Source: an uncultured SAR86 cluster bacterium (GTDB lineage Bacteria; Pseudomonadota; Gammaproteobacteria; Magnimaribacterales; Magnimaribacteraceae). From it: DNA of 57,638 nt. Position 1 is the first letter of the stretch. Each line of letters opens with the position of its first letter. The stretch spans positions 1-57,638 of the forward strand of contig CACAGI010000001.1 of NCBI GenBank assembly GCA_902532015.1, read 5' to 3'. Of this stretch, positions 1 to 8,616 are shown in pieces. Under the pieces are notes generated by a model. It made no database searches. It was not told the origin of the DNA and saw nothing but the letters and a program-made list of their open reading frames with translations. A program made the translations under genes and the position numbers.

Positions 1-3
1 CAT
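1..3 (-). CDS. atpE: atpE start codon (ATP synthase subunit c), cut by window edge
   Basis: Bases 1-3 read ATG on the minus strand and are preceded by a strong GGAAGGA ribosome-binding site, 41 bases after the atpB stop. In F-type ATP synthase operons the gene after atpB is atpE, so this is most likely its start codon. Only the start codon is in the window, so the identity rests on position alone. Confidence 0.5.
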
Positions 4-44
4 TCCTTCCATTTTTTTCTCCTTACTATATTAAATATTAAAAT

Positions 45-977
45 TTAGTGTGTTTCGTGTGCCTGGTTTAAAAACACAACCGTTAAAATCATAAATACAT
101 ACGCCTGTAATGCTATTATTAAAACATGAAAAATTGCCCAGGCAAGATTCAATAATATTCCAAAAACCCCTAGCGTGAGCCCGTAAAGGCTATCAAAAAA
201 AGCCCCAAAGAAAAGGGCTATTAAGATAAAAATCATCTCTCCTGCAAACAAATTCCCATACAACCTTAACCCAAGGGCTATTTGTTTGGCATAGAATCCA
301 GGTATTTCGATAAGCATATTTAGTGGCATGGCCCACTTTCCAAGAGGCTGAAGTGTTAACTCTCCCAGAAAGCCTCCCAAGCCCTTTTTCTTTATGCTGT
401 AATAATGAATCAATATAACAATACCTAAGGCCATGCCCATTGGGGCATTTACGTCTGCTATGGGCAAGACTTTAAAATAATGAATTGGGCCGTAAACCGT
501 AGAAGACTGAAATCCATTGGCTATCCAAGGAATAAGGTCTACAGGCAAAAGGTCCATTAAATTCATTAAGAATACCCAACAAACAATTGTGAAAGACAGT
601 GGACCAACAAGCCTATTGCTTTTGTCTTGGAAGTTGTCGTTCACCACCCCCCTCACAAAATCAAAAAGATACTCAACTGCGTTTTGTACTTTCGATGGCT
701 TATCTACGGAAGCGTTTTTAGCCACCCTCCAGAAGAAAAAGCAAAACAAGCTGCCCAACAAAAGAGACATGCCCATGGTGTCTACGTGAATTGCGTTGAA
801 GCCCATATTTTCCGCTTCACAGGTATAAGGTTTTGAAGGCTTATTATCTGTGTGCACTTCCCCAATGTTTATGTGGTTGTCTGCGAACCTCCATTTTCCA
901 TCAGAACATTCTCCAAATTTTAAATTTTGAAGGTGGTGTTGTATGTAGTCTGTTGAGTTAAGTTCTTTGCTTGCCAT
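45..977 (-). CDS. atpB: ATP synthase F0 subunit a
   Basis: This is the membrane subunit that forms the proton half-channels of F0F1 ATP synthase and works against the c-ring. The 310-residue protein has the hallmark segment GLRLYGNLFAGEMIF, with the essential arginine at about residue 238, in a run of hydrophobic helices. It is about 40 residues longer than the E. coli protein, with a hydrophilic N-terminal stretch (residues 1-55) placed before the first membrane segment. It heads an atp operon that continues to the left of the window. The usual upstream gene atpI is missing; parB lies about 195 bases upstream instead. A good sigma70-like promoter lies just before it (993-1021). Confidence 0.97.
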   Translation of the reverse strand: MASKELNSTDYIQHHLQNLKFGECSDGKWRFADNHINIGEVHTDNKPSKPYTCEAENMGFNAIHVDTMGMSLLLGSLFCFFFWRVAKNASVDKPSKVQNAVEYLFDFVRGVVNDNFQDKSNRLVGPLSFTIVCWVFLMNLMDLLPVDLIPWIANGFQSSTVYGPIHYFKVLPIADVNAPMGMALGIVILIHYYSIKKKGLGGFLGELTLQPLGKWAMPLNMLIEIPGFYAKQIALGLRLYGNLFAGEMIFILIALFFGAFFDSLYGLTLGVFGILLNLAWAIFHVLIIALQAYVFMILTVVFLNQAHETH

Positions 978-992
978 TTATTTTCGGGCGTG

Positions 993-1021
993 ATTATAAA
1001 GATCAGAGTCTTAGTCTCCAA
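993..1021 (-). promoter_or_regulatory. Putative sigma70 promoter of the atp operon with UP-like A/T tracts
   Basis: On the minus strand there is a TTGGAG -35 (1016-1021) and a perfect TATAAT -10 (993-998) separated by 17 bases. This gives a start near 986, about 10 bases upstream of the atpB ATG. Just upstream of the -35 (about 1030-1060) are long A and T tracts resembling an UP element. An 8-base inverted repeat, AATCTAAT/ATTAGATT, flanks these tracts and could also act as a weak stem at the end of the parAB transcript. Confidence 0.55.
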
Positions 1022-1171
1022 GCATTAATCTAATTTTTTTGAAAGAAAATTTTTTTTTAGTATTAGATTTGTAAATAATTGCGTTGAATTCTATTGGTTG
1101 CTGCTGGTGATGTCCTGTGGCTATCGCCAAGCCTCTTTTTTCGAGTTTATATACGCCTCCTCCTTGAGATT

Positions 1172-2020
1172 TTATTTCTTTAGTTTTTCTATAATTCCGT
1201 CTAGAGCATCTAAGTTTTTAAAATGTATTGCGAGCTTTCCCCTTCCCTTTGAGTTGTGCTTAATGTCAACCGCAGAGCCCAGGATTTCGGACAAGTCCTT
1301 TTCCAGCCTCGCAGTATTTGGGTCCTTTTTTTGCTGTTTCTTGAAGGAAGAGGTGCTGCTCTTGAGGCTGGCAACCAAGGCCTCTGTTTGCCTTACTGAA
1401 AGTGATTTTTTAATCACCTCTTTAGCAATATCGAGCTGTCTTGGTTTATCACACGAAAGGAGCGCTCGTGCATGTCCCATCTCAATTTTTCCCTCTTCCA
1501 ATAAAGCCTGCGCCTCTTGTGCAAGGTTTAAGAGCCGAAGGAGGTTGGTTACTGTAGACCTAGACTTTCCAACCGCCCTGCCGAGGGCGTCTTGTGAAAG
1601 ATTAAATTCTTGTTGAAGCCTTTGCAGGCCCCTGGCTTGGTCAAGCGAGTTAAGGTCTTCTCTTTGTAGGTTTTCTATAAGTGCTATTTTGGCTGTCTCA
1701 TCATTGTTTAGGTCTCTTATTATTGCTGGAACCTGGGAAAGTCCAGCCATTTGTGCAGCCCTCCAGCGCCTTTCGCCCACAACAATTTCGAACCTGCCAG
1801 AGGCTTGCCTTCGTACAACTAGAGGCTGTAAAACTCCCTGCTCTTTAATGCTTTGTGCGAGCTCTTCAAGGGTGCTTTTATACATTTTTTTTCTTGGCTG
1901 GTATTGGCCAGGAGAGAGGTCTTCTATGGCTATATCGTTCACACCTTGGGGTTTTGGTTTGGGCCTATCTCCCAGTAAAGAGTCTAGCCCTGTGCCCAGG
2001 CTTGGCTTGTCTTTACTCAT
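1172..2020 (-). CDS. parB: Chromosome partitioning protein ParB
   Basis: ParB binds parS sites near the origin, spreads on DNA as a CTP-dependent clamp and is moved by ParA. The protein shows the N-terminal GLDSLLGD motif, the ParB box GERRWRAAQMAGL, the QREDLNSLDQA segment and a helix-turn-helix (SQDALGRAVGKSRSTV). I chose the ATG at 2020 (282 residues), which has AGGTG upstream and starts with the usual MSK-rich leader. A GTG at 2029 would add three residues. It overlaps the end of parA by 8 bases, so the pair is translationally coupled. A parS site is visible in recF at 12112-12127. Confidence 0.97.
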   Translation of the reverse strand: MSKDKPSLGTGLDSLLGDRPKPKPQGVNDIAIEDLSPGQYQPRKKMYKSTLEELAQSIKEQGVLQPLVVRRQASGRFEIVVGERRWRAAQMAGLSQVPAIIRDLNNDETAKIALIENLQREDLNSLDQARGLQRLQQEFNLSQDALGRAVGKSRSTVTNLLRLLNLAQEAQALLEEGKIEMGHARALLSCDKPRQLDIAKEVIKKSLSVRQTEALVASLKSSTSSFKKQQKKDPNTARLEKDLSEILGSAVDIKHNSKGRGKLAIHFKNLDALDGIIEKLKK

Positions 2021-2798
2021 TAGCTGCACCTGTATATCGATCTTCCATTTTTCCTATCAATTCTCCTGCTAGCGCAAGATAAGCTAGTGATCCTTTTGCA
2101 TTGGGCTCGTATGATAGTGCAGATTTTCCAAAGCTTGGGGCTTCGGCTAGTTTTATGTTTCTTGGTATGACGGTAGCGTAAAGTTGTTCGCTAAAATGCT
2201 TCTCTAGCTCTTCTGTTACCTGTCGCCCTAGTTTGTTTCTGGGATCAAACATGGTTCTTACCACGGCACTTAGTTTTAGGTTGTGGCCTGTTGTCTGGTT
2301 TAGTTGGTCCACTGTTTCTAATAGCCCCGCAAGGCCCTCTAAAGCGAAATATTCACATTGCATTGGAACAAGAAGGTTGTTTGCCGCCCTCAAACCATTA
2401 AGAGTTAAGAGGTTTAAGGATGGAGGACAGTCTATCAATATGTAATCATAAGAGCTTCTTTTGTCTGACAGAAAGTTCATTAAGGCCCTTTCCTGGTCTC
2501 CGCCACTTCTGAGGTGTGACTCAGCAGCCACAAGGGAGGGGCCTGACGGGATAACGTCATAGCCCATGTCTTCGGCAGAAAATATTGCGGTCCCACTTGA
2601 CCCCATAAGCACAGAAATAGATCCATTTTCTTCGTTAGTCTTTTGTAACCCAGAGCCTGTTGTCGCGTTTGCTTGTGGGTCTAAGTCAACCAAAAGAACC
2701 TTCCGATTCATCGCCGAAAGAGAGGCGGCCAAGTTGACTGCTGTCGTGGTCTTTCCTACACCTCCTTTTTGGTTTGCGATCACTAATGTTTTAACCAT
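2013..2798 (-). CDS. parA: Chromosome partitioning ATPase ParA (Soj)
   Basis: This deviant-Walker ATPase partners ParB in segregating the origin region. Residues 10-17 form the KGGVGKTT P-loop of the ParA/MinD class, followed by DLDPQANAT (switch I) and LIDCPPSLN (Walker B). At 261 residues it has the length of a chromosomal Soj-type ParA without the N-terminal DNA-binding domain of plasmid ParAs. It overlaps parB downstream and rsmG upstream by 8 bases each, fitting one rsmG-parA-parB transcript as in many bacteria. Confidence 0.97.
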   Translation of the reverse strand: MVKTLVIANQKGGVGKTTTAVNLAASLSAMNRKVLLVDLDPQANATTGSGLQKTNEENGSISVLMGSSGTAIFSAEDMGYDVIPSGPSLVAAESHLRSGGDQERALMNFLSDKRSSYDYILIDCPPSLNLLTLNGLRAANNLLVPMQCEYFALEGLAGLLETVDQLNQTTGHNLKLSAVVRTMFDPRNKLGRQVTEELEKHFSEQLYATVIPRNIKLAEAPSFGKSALSYEPNAKGSLAYLALAGELIGKMEDRYTGAANE

Positions 2799-3360
2799 CT
2801 TTCTCTATTGTAACCAAGATGCGGTCCTTGTCTTTTTCTTTTGAAGGAATTTTGTATATTTTTTTTATTACATAGCCTTCGGGAAGGGGTTCGTTTTGTA
2901 GCTGAAGCTCTGTTTTCATTAGCTTAAGCTGTATCCCGGGCCTGTCTAAAAGGTTTTTGGTCAAGCCAACGACGTGTCCTACCGTGCCTACCGCCCTGGC
3001 AATTATTTCAAACTTAACTGGAAGTTGGTCAGGGTGCAGGTCTTCAATCCTTGAGTTAATAACAGTTACATTCTTAAGGTCCATTTTATTTGTTGCGTTT
3101 AACAAAAAGGAGGATTTTTTTGAATTACTCTCTATTAAAAAGACTCTTTTGTTTGGTCCATTTATTGCTATGGGTACTCCTGGCAGGCCGCCGCCGCTTC
3201 CAAGGTCCAAAAGGGTGTCTGATGTGTTATCAAATATAGAAAGAGAATCTTCTATGTGCTCTTGTAGATTGTTTTCCTGGCTTTTTGAGACGAGGTTGTG
3301 CGTCTTGTTCCAAGACCGTAAAAGATGTATGTATTGGTTAATTTTCTTGCTTTTCTTCAA
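2791..3360 (-). CDS. rsmG: 16S rRNA (guanine-527-N7)-methyltransferase RsmG
   Basis: RsmG (GidB) methylates G527 of 16S rRNA using S-adenosylmethionine. The protein has the family SAM-binding signature LLDLGSGGGLPGVPIAI at about residues 50-66 and a short N-terminal helix region (YIHLLRSWNKTHNLV) typical of the family. At 189 residues it is slightly short compared with about 205. Its start overlaps the mnmG stop by four bases (ATGA), so it is coupled to mnmG, the classic gidA-gidB arrangement beside parAB. Confidence 0.96.
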   Translation of the reverse strand: MKKSKKINQYIHLLRSWNKTHNLVSKSQENNLQEHIEDSLSIFDNTSDTLLDLGSGGGLPGVPIAINGPNKRVFLIESNSKKSSFLLNATNKMDLKNVTVINSRIEDLHPDQLPVKFEIIARAVGTVGHVVGLTKNLLDRPGIQLKLMKTELQLQNEPLPEGYVIKKIYKIPSKEKDKDRILVTIEKDG

Positions 3361-5222
3361 CCCGCTTTCCGCTTTCTTTCTTTCTTTAAGTAAACCATTA
3401 AAAGAGAGACTGCTGCTGGGGTCACCCCCGGCAGTCTTGAAGCCCTTGCCAGGCTTTGTGGTCTTGCCTCTGTAAGTTTTTGCTTAACTTCATTAGAAAG
3501 TCCAACCACGTTTTCGTAAATAACCGTATCTGGAATTATTGTGTTCTCGTTTTTTTGAAGCCTTTCTATGTCCACCCTTTGTCTTTCTATATACCCAGCA
3601 TATTTTATTGAGGCCTCTATCTCGTCAATAGCACTCCTGTGTATGCCGTGGAGCTGGCCCGGAAGATCTGTATAAGAAACCTTGGGTCGTTTCAGGATTT
3701 CTTTGAGCGATTTGGGGCTGTTTATCTTTTCTCCTGTCTCCTTTTCTAGCAATTCAGCTTCTTTGGTTTCAGGTATTATTTTTTGCCTTGATAGCCTTAA
3801 AAGCTCCTGTTGGGCAGTCTCTCTTTTTTCTTCGTATGCTTGCCACAGCCTGTCTCCAACAAGGCCTAGCTGTTTACCCTTTTTTGTAAGCCTCATGTCT
3901 GCGTTGTCCTCTCTCATTATAAGCCTGTACTCGGCCCTGCTGGTAAACATTCTGTACGGCTCCTTCGTGCCAAGGCTTACCAGGTCGTCAATGAGGACCC
4001 CCATGTAGGCCTCGTGCCTTCCCAGTGTTAGGGGCTCTTTTTTCTCTAAGGACAGGGTTGCGTTAATTCCTGCGATAAGCCCTTGTGCTGCCGCCTCTTC
4101 ATAGCCGGTTGTCCCGTTTATTTGCCCTGCGAAATAAAGTCCTTCGATACATCTGGTTTCAAGGCTATGGTAAAGCCCTGTTGGGTTAAAATAATCGTAT
4201 TCTATTGCGTATCCCGGTCTAACTATTTCCGCTTCTTCAAAACCCTTTATAGATCTAACCATTTCCTCTTGTGCGGCGTGAGGAAGGCTGGTTGATATAC
4301 CGTTTGGGTAGATTAGTTCTGAGGTTATACCTTCTGGTTCGGCAAAAATTTGATGGGAGTCTCTTTCTGAAAATCTTATTACTTTATCTTCAATCGACGG
4401 ACAATACCTTGGGCCTACGCCCTCAATGATTCCTGTATACATAGGTGATTCTGTAAGAGAATCTCTTATTATTTGGTGGGTCGTTTTATTTGTTCTGGTC
4501 ATAAAACATTCAATTTGCGGGGGTCTGGTTGTGTTGCTGGAAATATAAGATAGAAGGGGGGTGGGTAAGTCTCCTGGTTGTGGAGATAGTTGAGACCAGT
4601 CAATAGAATTTTTAAGAAGCCTTGGGGGGGTTCCTGTTTTCAGTCTTCCCACTGAAAGAGGAAGTTCTCTTAGTTTTTTGGCAAGTCTTATGCTTGGGGG
4701 GTCTCCAACCCTACCCCCTGGTTTTTGCTTTAAACCTGTGTGCATAATTCCCCCTAAAAAAGTGCCGGTTGTGAGAATTAACTTTTCTCCATAAAGCTGC
4801 TGCCCTTGATCTATTACAATAGAGCAAATTTTCCTGTTTTTGATAACTATATCTTCAACAGAAGCTTCCACTATGGTTAGGTTTGGTTGATCGTTTAGAA
4901 ATTTCTGAATAGCTTTCCTGTAAAGATCTCTGTCTGTCTGCACCCTTGTTGCCCTTACTGCCTGGCCTTTGGTTGAGTTAAGAACTCGGTAGTGTATACC
5001 AGCCTCATCGGCTGCCCTGGCCATAAGTCCCCCAAGAGCATCGACCTCTTTAGCTAAATGGCTTTTTCCTATACCTCCAATTGCAGGGTTACATGACATC
5101 TCACCTATCTTTTCAATGCTGTGGGTTACAAGACAAGTCTGGGCTCCCATCCTTGCCGCGGCAGATGCTGCCTCAACTCCCGCATGTCCACCACCAACTA
5201 CTATTATTTGGTACTTATCCAC
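3357..5222 (-). CDS. mnmG: tRNA wobble uridine modification enzyme MnmG (GidA)
   Basis: MnmG is the FAD-dependent partner of MnmE and installs the carboxymethylaminomethyl group on U34 of several tRNAs. The 621-residue protein starts with an FAD Rossmann motif (VVGGGHAGVEAA) and contains the MSCNPAIGGIGKSHL and GRLKTGTPPR motifs and the C-terminal LPGVTPAAVSLL helix of the family. The length is normal. It lies 231 bases downstream of its partner mnmE, and that gap contains its own TATAAT-like -10 element. Confidence 0.98.
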   Translation of the reverse strand: MDKYQIIVVGGGHAGVEAASAAARMGAQTCLVTHSIEKIGEMSCNPAIGGIGKSHLAKEVDALGGLMARAADEAGIHYRVLNSTKGQAVRATRVQTDRDLYRKAIQKFLNDQPNLTIVEASVEDIVIKNRKICSIVIDQGQQLYGEKLILTTGTFLGGIMHTGLKQKPGGRVGDPPSIRLAKKLRELPLSVGRLKTGTPPRLLKNSIDWSQLSPQPGDLPTPLLSYISSNTTRPPQIECFMTRTNKTTHQIIRDSLTESPMYTGIIEGVGPRYCPSIEDKVIRFSERDSHQIFAEPEGITSELIYPNGISTSLPHAAQEEMVRSIKGFEEAEIVRPGYAIEYDYFNPTGLYHSLETRCIEGLYFAGQINGTTGYEEAAAQGLIAGINATLSLEKKEPLTLGRHEAYMGVLIDDLVSLGTKEPYRMFTSRAEYRLIMREDNADMRLTKKGKQLGLVGDRLWQAYEEKRETAQQELLRLSRQKIIPETKEAELLEKETGEKINSPKSLKEILKRPKVSYTDLPGQLHGIHRSAIDEIEASIKYAGYIERQRVDIERLQKNENTIIPDTVIYENVVGLSNEVKQKLTEARPQSLARASRLPGVTPAAVSLLMVYLKKERKRKAG

Positions 5223-5265
5223 AATTTAAAAAATATTTTTAATTTATTACTTAATTCAAATCAAT

Positions 5266-5271
5266 ATTATA
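5266..5271 (-). promoter_or_regulatory. Putative -10 element upstream of mnmG
   Basis: The gap 5223-5453 is the longest on the left arm and very A/T rich. On the minus strand it contains a perfect TATAAT at 5266-5271, which would start a transcript about 37 bases before the mnmG ATG. No convincing -35 is present at 16-18 bases. I see no tRNA, small gene or clear terminator in the rest of this gap. Confidence 0.3.
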
Positions 5272-5453
5272 ACTTGTTGTTATTGAGTAAAGTTTTTTGG
5301 TGTAAAACTAAAGTTTTCTAAACAAACAAAAGGCGAAGACGGAAGGATAACAACCCAAGTTTGTTAAACACATCCTGTTAAAGCCCTTGAACCAATTGTG
5401 AATAAAAAATAAGACTAACAAAACGCGCACTTTAAATAACAATATATAAACAG

Positions 5454-6758
5454 TTATTTGCCTATACAAAATTCAGAAAAAATTTCTCCCAACAAATCGT
5501 CTGAAGAGACCGGTCTTGTAATTTTTCCAAGACATTTTTGAGCCGCAAGAAGATTTTCAGCCACAAGCTCTAAGCCCTCCTCGCCGTCTAAGGCAGACAA
5601 GGAGGACGACAGGCAGTCCACACAGTCCTGCAAGCAAGTTACATGCCTCCTTCTAGAGAGGAGAACGGTCTCTTCGCCCACTCCAAGCTTAAACAAGACC
5701 AAATCAACCAAACGATCCAGCCCAAGCCCCTTTTCAGACGATACAAAAACTTTAGATAAAGAGTCTTCAGGAAAGCAGTCCAACAGATCGCATTTATTAA
5801 AGACGGTGACGGTTTCTTTTTCAAAGACATCTAGTTTCTCTTCTTTTGTAACATCAAAAACCTGTAAAACAAGGTTTGCTCCCTGGACTGCATCTAAAGC
5901 CCTTTTTATTCCTTCTTTTTCAATTTCATTATCTGGTTTTTTTCTCAACCCAGCTGTGTCTACAAACTCAACAACAACACCCCCAAGGTTAAGGTTTACA
6001 CTAATGGAGTCTCTTGTGGTGCCCGCCTCGTCTGAAGTTATTGCTAAATCCTTTTTGGCCAAGGCATTTAGTAGGGTTGATTTTCCGGCATTGGGCGGCC
6101 CAACAATAACAACACTAAAGCCCTCTCTGACCAACACACCTCTTTTGGCAGAAGCAAGCGTTTCTTCAATAAAGTCAAGCTGCTTTTTAATTTCTGAACG
6201 AGTTTGAGCCAGCTCAGCCAACTCAACCTCCTCATCTGGAAAGTCTATAGAGGCCTCAACATAAACCCTGCTTTTCACTAGCGAATCTATGCATGAGTTT
6301 ATGTCAGAAGAAAACTGACCCGATAGCGAGTTGTGGGCGGCCAGAGCCGCCTCTTCGGTTTGTGCTGAGATCAAATCAGCAACACTTTCAGCTTGTGCTA
6401 AATCTATCTTATTATTTAAGTAGGCTCTTTTTGTAAACTCACCTGGTCCAGCTATCTCGGCTCCGCAAGTCACGCCCTCTTCAACAATCAGGTCTACTAT
6501 CTTGGGGTTTCCGTGAGAATGAATCTCAACTACATCTTCGCCTGTATAAGAATTTGGAGATTTAAAAAAAACCACTAAGCCTGTGTCTATAACGTTGCCG
6601 TCCTTTCTTTTGATTTTACAGTGTTTAAGTTTCCAGGGTTTTTCTAAGCGCCCACACAGCGCCTCTCCCACCTTAACTGCCAAAGGACCAGAAAGACGAA
6701 TAACAGATATGCCGCCCCTACCAGGAGCCGACGCAGGTGCAATTATTGTAGAAGTCAC
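5454..6758 (-). CDS. mnmE: tRNA modification GTPase MnmE (TrmE)
   Basis: MnmE binds formyl-tetrahydrofolate and GTP and works with MnmG on U34 of tRNA. The 434-residue protein has the N-terminal folate-binding domain (APGRGGISVIRLSGP), the G1 P-loop at residues 220-228 (GPPNAGKST), the G3 motif DTAGLRKK, the G4 motif NKCD, and ends in the FCIGK tail with the catalytic-site cysteine. It is about 20 residues shorter than E. coli MnmE, mainly in the helical and G-domain loops. It follows yidC after 11 bases, so it probably belongs to the rpmH-rnpA-yidD-yidC-mnmE operon. Confidence 0.98.
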   Translation of the reverse strand: MTSTIIAPASAPGRGGISVIRLSGPLAVKVGEALCGRLEKPWKLKHCKIKRKDGNVIDTGLVVFFKSPNSYTGEDVVEIHSHGNPKIVDLIVEEGVTCGAEIAGPGEFTKRAYLNNKIDLAQAESVADLISAQTEEAALAAHNSLSGQFSSDINSCIDSLVKSRVYVEASIDFPDEEVELAELAQTRSEIKKQLDFIEETLASAKRGVLVREGFSVVIVGPPNAGKSTLLNALAKKDLAITSDEAGTTRDSISVNLNLGGVVVEFVDTAGLRKKPDNEIEKEGIKRALDAVQGANLVLQVFDVTKEEKLDVFEKETVTVFNKCDLLDCFPEDSLSKVFVSSEKGLGLDRLVDLVLFKLGVGEETVLLSRRRHVTCLQDCVDCLSSSLSALDGEEGLELVAENLLAAQKCLGKITRPVSSDDLLGEIFSEFCIGK

Positions 6759-6769
6759 AACCCAATTAA

Positions 6770-8392
6770 TTAATTAGCTATAGAGGTTCTCGAATACCAC
6801 CACTGTTGTATTATTTGAATGAGCATATTCATAAGCCAATACAGAACAAGGCCGGCAGGAAACCAGGCAAAAAGAACTGCAAACATAACCGGCATAAACT
6901 TCAACATATTAGCTTGCATGGGGTCTGAGCTTGGCGGGGTGGGAGTCATTTTTTGAGACAAATACATTCCAAGACCATTTAATATGGGCAATATAAAGTA
7001 GGGGTCCATGGCCGAAAGGTCATCAAGCCAAAGAAAACTAGAGTGCCTCAACTGAACGGTTTCGAGCAAGACCCAATAAAAAGCCAAGAAAAAAGGCATC
7101 TGAAGGAACATGGGCAAGCAACTTCCCAGCGGGTTGACCCCCTCTTTTCTATATAGCTCCATCATTTCTTGGCTTAACTTTTGCTTATCATCACCATATC
7201 TTTCCTGAAGGGCCAGCATTTTTGGTTGTATAACTCTCATTTTTCCCATTGAGGTGTAAGACTTTGCTGAAAGGGGCCAGGTTAAAAGCTTAACAATAAC
7301 CGTTAAGAAGATAATAGCCATTCCCCAACTATTAAATAGGTCGTCCCCCTTCTCCAAAACCCAATACATTGGCTTACCCAACCAAAACAAGAAACCATAA
7401 TCAACAGTTAAATCCAGGTTTTCCTGCACTTTGGAGAGGTCGCTGGGGTACTTAGGACCAACATAAAGTGTGTTGGTTGACTGAACGCTTTCCCCGGGAG
7501 CAAGAACTGAGTTTTGGGCCGTATAACCTATTATGTACCTGTTAGACGCCCCTCCCCATTGTCCTTGATATTTGTAAGTTCCTGTTTGGTCGGGCACCCA
7601 GGCCGTTAAAAAATAGTGTTGTATTAGGGCAACCCAACCACCAGGCGAGGTTTTTCTGAAGGGCTCATCATTTATGTCCCCAAAATCATATTTTTCATAC
7701 ACATCTTCTGATGTTGAGAAAACAGGCCCCAGATAAGCAAACCTTTCAGGGCTCATGAAGCCTCCCTTTGCTTCGTTTACACTGTTTCTTTCTATTACAA
7801 CATAAGGTGTAAGACTTACTTCAGAACCAAGAGCCGAAGTTATAGAGTCTTCAACAACGACAGAATAGCCGCTTTCCTGGAAAGTCATTTTTCTTTTGTG
7901 ATATAGATTGTCGTTTTCGCCGGTTAAAACAAATACCAAAGAACCGTCGGTGCCATTTTTGCTGCTTAGGTTAGAAAAGTTGGGTTGTAAATAGCCCTGA
8001 CTCATTGAATAAAAACCACTATTTCCTAAGTATAGATTTCCTCCAACCTCACCAAACAACTTCAAAGTGCTTTCACCACCCAAAGACTCTTTAAATGTCT
8101 TTAATTGGGAGCCCACAATTCGACCACTTAAGGCATCCACATACAAAGATAGATCTTTATTTCCTGTTTCGTAAGAGGGCCCGGCGACTGTGTTTTTTTC
8201 TACCTGAACAACAGGACTATCCATGGGCGAAAGAGTACTGGTAAGTGAGTCATCACTTTCAATTATAAGTTGATCTTTTTGGGTTACTTTTTCTTCTTCA
8301 CCTAAATTGACAGGCTCATTTGGCCACTGCAGAAGCAGATAATATAGAGTTATGGCTATGGCTGTTATTAGTGCTGTTTTTGTAAAATCCAT
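6770..8392 (-). CDS. yidC: Membrane protein insertase YidC
   Basis: YidC inserts and folds inner-membrane proteins, alone or with SecYEG; subunit c of ATP synthase is a classic client. The 540-residue protein has the gammaproteobacterial layout: an N-terminal membrane anchor (residues 5-23), a large periplasmic beta-rich domain to about residue 335, then five membrane helices with the conserved KLLTWPLSAKSYTSMGKM region and LGSCLPMFLQMPFFLAFYW. The C-terminus ends soon after the last helix. It sits one base after yidD in the conserved rpmH operon. Confidence 0.98.
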   Translation of the reverse strand: MDFTKTALITAIAITLYYLLLQWPNEPVNLGEEEKVTQKDQLIIESDDSLTSTLSPMDSPVVQVEKNTVAGPSYETGNKDLSLYVDALSGRIVGSQLKTFKESLGGESTLKLFGEVGGNLYLGNSGFYSMSQGYLQPNFSNLSSKNGTDGSLVFVLTGENDNLYHKRKMTFQESGYSVVVEDSITSALGSEVSLTPYVVIERNSVNEAKGGFMSPERFAYLGPVFSTSEDVYEKYDFGDINDEPFRKTSPGGWVALIQHYFLTAWVPDQTGTYKYQGQWGGASNRYIIGYTAQNSVLAPGESVQSTNTLYVGPKYPSDLSKVQENLDLTVDYGFLFWLGKPMYWVLEKGDDLFNSWGMAIIFLTVIVKLLTWPLSAKSYTSMGKMRVIQPKMLALQERYGDDKQKLSQEMMELYRKEGVNPLGSCLPMFLQMPFFLAFYWVLLETVQLRHSSFLWLDDLSAMDPYFILPILNGLGMYLSQKMTPTPPSSDPMQANMLKFMPVMFAVLFAWFPAGLVLYWLMNMLIQIIQQWWYSRTSIAN

Positions 8393-8393
8393 T

Positions 8394-8612
8394 TTATTTA
8401 TTTTTGGGTAAGGGGTCTGATCCGCTCGGCCCCCATGGGTTGCATTTTAAGATCCTTTTTGTTGCCAAATAGCCTCCCTTTAATATGCCGTAAGTTTCGA
8501 TTGCCTGAAAGGCATATTCAGAACATGTAGGCTGGAATCTGCACATCGGGCCCAACATCGGACTAAGGAATTTTTGATAAACTTTAATTAATTTTAAAAT
8601 TAAAAACTTCAT
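8394..8612 (-). CDS. yidD: Membrane protein insertion efficiency factor YidD
   Basis: This small membrane-associated protein helps YidC-dependent insertion. The 72 residues contain the family core: an N-terminal amphipathic helix (LILKLIKVYQKFLSP), CRFQPTCSEYA with its conserved cysteines, and NPWGPSGSDPLP near the end. It lies between rnpA and yidC, as in most bacteria, with gaps of only 1-4 bases. Confidence 0.96.
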   Translation of the reverse strand: MKFLILKLIKVYQKFLSPMLGPMCRFQPTCSEYAFQAIETYGILKGGYLATKRILKCNPWGPSGSDPLPKNK

Positions 8613-8616
8613 AGCA

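Noticed and set aside
1068-1167. Minus-strand open stretch after parB preceded by AAGGAGG, possible atpI remnant
   Set aside because: There is no start codon at a suitable distance, the stretch is about 45 codons and shows no AtpI-like hydrophobic helices.
1098-1616. 172-codon plus-strand open frame opposite parB
   Set aside because: It lies antisense to a clear parB, has no recognisable protein features and starts in the A/T-rich gap; it is a shadow of the parB codons.
2957-3475. 172-codon plus-strand open frame opposite rsmG and mnmG
   Set aside because: Antisense shadow spanning the junction of two well-supported genes, with no family features.
5223-5453. Possible tRNA or small RNA gene in the mnmG-mnmE gap
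   Set aside because: No TPsiC-like GGTTCGA box, no cloverleaf arms and no GC-rich stem followed by T run could be found on either strand.
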